Source: Shewanella sp. 1CM18E
Lineage (GTDB): Bacteria; Pseudomonadota; Gammaproteobacteria; Enterobacterales; Shewanellaceae
Length of the DNA stretch: 64,000 bases
Assembly (NCBI RefSeq): GCF_023161665.1
Contig: NZ_JALNTW010000006.1
Location: 62,001 to 126,000 of the forward strand
Direction: 5' to 3'
Below the pieces are notes generated by a model, which was given only the letters and a program-made list of their open reading frames with translations, made no database searches and was not told where the DNA came from. The translations under genes and the position numbers were made by a program. Within the stretch, counting starts at the first letter, position 1. Every line of letters begins with the position of its first letter. Of this stretch, positions 62,207 through 64,000 are shown in pieces.

Positions 62207-64000
62207 ATGAAACGGATGTTAATCAATGCGACTCAATCTGAAGAGTTGCGCGTTGCCCTTGTTGATGGGCAACAACTGTATGATTTGGATATTGAAAGCC
62301 CAGGTCATGAACAAAAGAAAGCTAATATTTATAAAGGTACCATCACACGAGTAGAGCCGTCTTTAGAAGCGGCTTTCGTTGATTACGGTGCTGAACGTCA
62401 CGGCTTCCTTCCACTTAAAGAAATCGCTCGCGAATACTTTCCAAAAGGTTACTCTTTCCAAGGCCGTCCTAGCATTAAGGAAGTGGTTAAAGAAGGCCAA
62501 GAAGTTATTATTCAAATTGATAAAGAAGAACGGGGCAATAAAGGTGCCGCGCTGACTACCTTTATCAGTCTTGCAGGTTCTTACCTCGTTCTAATGCCAA
62601 ATAACCCTCGCGCTGGCGGTATTTCACGTCGTATCGAAGGTGATGAGCGTACAGAACTAAAAGCTGCATTAGCAGAACTAGAAGTACCACAAGGCATGGG
62701 GCTTATCGTCCGTACCGCCGGTGTAGGTAAAGACCCAGCAGAGCTAAAGTGGGACTTAAAAGTACTGCAACACCACTGGGCCGCAATTAAAGAAGCTGCA
62801 GAAAGTGCACCAGCGCCTTTCCTTATTCACCAAGAAAGTAACGTTATTGTTCGCGCAATTCGCGACTATTTACGTCGTGATGTTGGTGAGATTTTAATTG
62901 ACCACCCACGCATTTATGAACAAGCAAAAGAGCACGTTTCTCTTGTACGTCCAGACTTTGTCGAACGTATTAAGCGTTATGACGCTGAAGTGCCACTGTT
63001 TACTCATTACCAAATCGAGACTCAAATTGAGTCTGCTTTCCAACGTGAAGTGCGCCTACCATCTGGTGGCTCGATCGTTATTGATCCAACAGAAGCACTG
63101 ACTTCTATCGATATTAACTCTGCCCGCGCAACTAAAGGCGGTGATATCGAAGAAACAGCCCTAAACACTAACCTAGAAGCTGCAGATGAAATTGCTCGCC
63201 AATTACGTCTACGTGACTTAGGTGGCTTAGTTGTTATCGACTTTATCGACATGACGCCTGTACGTCATCAACGTGAAGTTGAAAAACGTATGCAAGATGC
63301 CGTTCACCATGACCGTGCTCGCGTGCAGTTAGGCCGTATTTCTCGCTTTGGTTTGATGGAAATGTCTCGCCAACGTCTACGCCCTTCTCTAGAAGAATCA
63401 GCAGCTCACCTATGTCCTCGCTGTCACGGCCAAGGCACCATTCGTGGTACTGAGTCGCTAGCGCTATCTATTCTTCGTCTAATGGAAGAAGAAGCGATTA
63501 AAGAGAATACCTCGCAAATTGAAGCCGTGGTTCCTGTTGATGTTGCAGCGTTCCTATTGAACGAAAAGCGTAAAGCGATTCGTATCACTGAAAAACGTCA
63601 CAATGTTGAAGTGTATGTCATTCCAGATCCAAACATGACAACACCAGACTACCGCGTAGTTCGTCACCGTAAAGATGATGAAATCAGCGAATCAAGCTAC
63701 AAGTTGCTAGAAAAAGAAGAATCTAAACTTTACGAGCCACGTAAACTTGAAAGAGCAGCGTCACCTCAACCTGCACTTAAAGGATTCTCTACGCCTAAAA
63801 AAGCACTAGTAGAAGAAAGCAAACCTGCTGTCACTAAGAAAGAAGAACCAGGTTTCTTCGCTAAAATCGCTGCTGCAATTAGCTCGCTATTTACTAGCAA
63901 AGAAGAGCCAAAAGTAGAGCCAAAGAAACAAGAGAAAGACAGCCGCAATCAAGGTCGTAATAACAACCGCCGTAATAACAGCAATCGTCGCAACGATAAT
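62207..64000 (+). CDS. rne: Ribonuclease E (3' part outside window)
   Basis: 598 codons with no stop before the window ends. Starts [20 protein letters not shown]. The S1 domain is at about 35-125 ([20 protein letters not shown]). The catalytic Asp lies in [20 protein letters not shown]. The zinc-link CPRCHGQGT follows near 404-412. From about 500 the sequence turns into the charged, disordered scaffold ([10 protein letters not shown]..., [12 protein letters not shown]). Essential endonuclease and degradosome scaffold. A start ATG with only AAGAA upstream. Confidence 0.97.
   Translation, partial: MKRMLINATQSEELRVALVDGQQLYDLDIESPGHEQKKANIYKGTITRVEPSLEAAFVDYGAERHGFLPLKEIAREYFPKGYSFQGRPSIKEVVKEGQEVIIQIDKEERGNKGAALTTFISLAGSYLVLMPNNPRAGGISRRIEGDERTELKAALAELEVPQGMGLIVRTAGVGKDPAELKWDLKVLQHHWAAIKEAAESAPAPFLIHQESNVIVRAIRDYLRRDVGEILIDHPRIYEQAKEHVSLVRPDFVERIKRYDAEVPLFTHYQIETQIESAFQREVRLPSGGSIVIDPTEALTSIDINSARATKGGDIEETALNTNLEAADEIARQLRLRDLGGLVVIDFIDMTPVRHQREVEKRMQDAVHHDRARVQLGRISRFGLMEMSRQRLRPSLEESAAHLCPRCHGQGTIRGTESLALSILRLMEEEAIKENTSQIEAVVPVDVAAFLLNEKRKAIRITEKRHNVEVYVIPDPNMTTPDYRVVRHRKDDEISESSYKLLEKEESKLYEPRKLERAASPQPALKGFSTPKKALVEESKPAVTKKEEPGFFAKIAAAISSLFTSKEEPKVEPKKQEKDSRNQGRNNNRRNNSNRRNDN

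Overview
The window is a continuous piece of a gammaproteobacterial chromosome. Gene content and order (minE next to rnd and fadD; a complete hisLGDCBHAFI operon; speA with an adenosylmethionine decarboxylase and agmatinase; yceD-rpmF-plsX-fabHDG-acpP-fabF; the long 367-residue PurC; a DUF3802 protein; cvfB; yceH) point to a Shewanella-like marine Alteromonadales bacterium. That placement is by recognition of the proteins, not by a search. Composition looks even throughout. There are no tRNA, rRNA, CRISPR, prophage or transposase genes.

Layout. 1-9.2 kb: the last codons of minE converge on a shared terminator with rnd. Then, all on the minus strand, come fadD, an alpha/beta hydrolase, an exported methyltransferase, an M50-type membrane peptidase with a coupled small ORF, tsaB and yoaA. 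9.6-17.2 kb: the plus-strand histidine operon, headed by a hisL leader peptide with five consecutive His codons and an attenuator. Neighbouring his genes mostly overlap by a few bases. 17.7-19.8 kb: a periplasmic solute-binding-like protein and purC. 19.9-24.6 kb: a late lipid A acyltransferase, ihfA, pheT and pheS, all minus. 25.0-30.0 kb: a chemoreceptor and an 859-residue Cache/HAMP/PAS sensor with a degenerate kinase core, the latter flanked by inverted copies of a ~0.4 kb repeat. 30.6-34.8 kb: a two-domain retropepsin-like protein, small membrane and DUF3802 proteins, YceI and pdxH. 35.0-38.9 kb: speB, a eukaryotic-type SpeD and speA (polyamine synthesis). 39.5-43.0 kb: cvfB, yceH and a two-gene ABC exporter. 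43.0-43.7 kb: two more copies of the repeat. 43.8-50 kb: a cold-shock protein, rlmA, sbcB, cdd, a beta-hydroxyacid dehydrogenase, an acyl-CoA thioesterase and an unknown membrane protein. 50.2-56.6 kb: the fatty-acid/phospholipid synthesis cluster. 56.9-62 kb: a small membrane protein, maf, a GGDEF protein, a HAD phosphatase and rluC. 62.2-64.0 kb: the 5' two thirds or so of rne after a long leader, cut by the window end.

Most of the window is housekeeping. The least explained parts are the dispersed MITE-like repeat family (four copies, two in inverted orientation around the sensor gene, one nested partial copy with a 48-bp insert), a degenerate ~14-nt tandem repeat upstream of yceI, paired palindromes between speA and cvfB, a methyltransferase with a signal peptide, a sensor that has lost the hallmark kinase residues, and a eukaryotic-type SAM decarboxylase inside the polyamine cluster. 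I did not find a multi-gene system that is clearly new.
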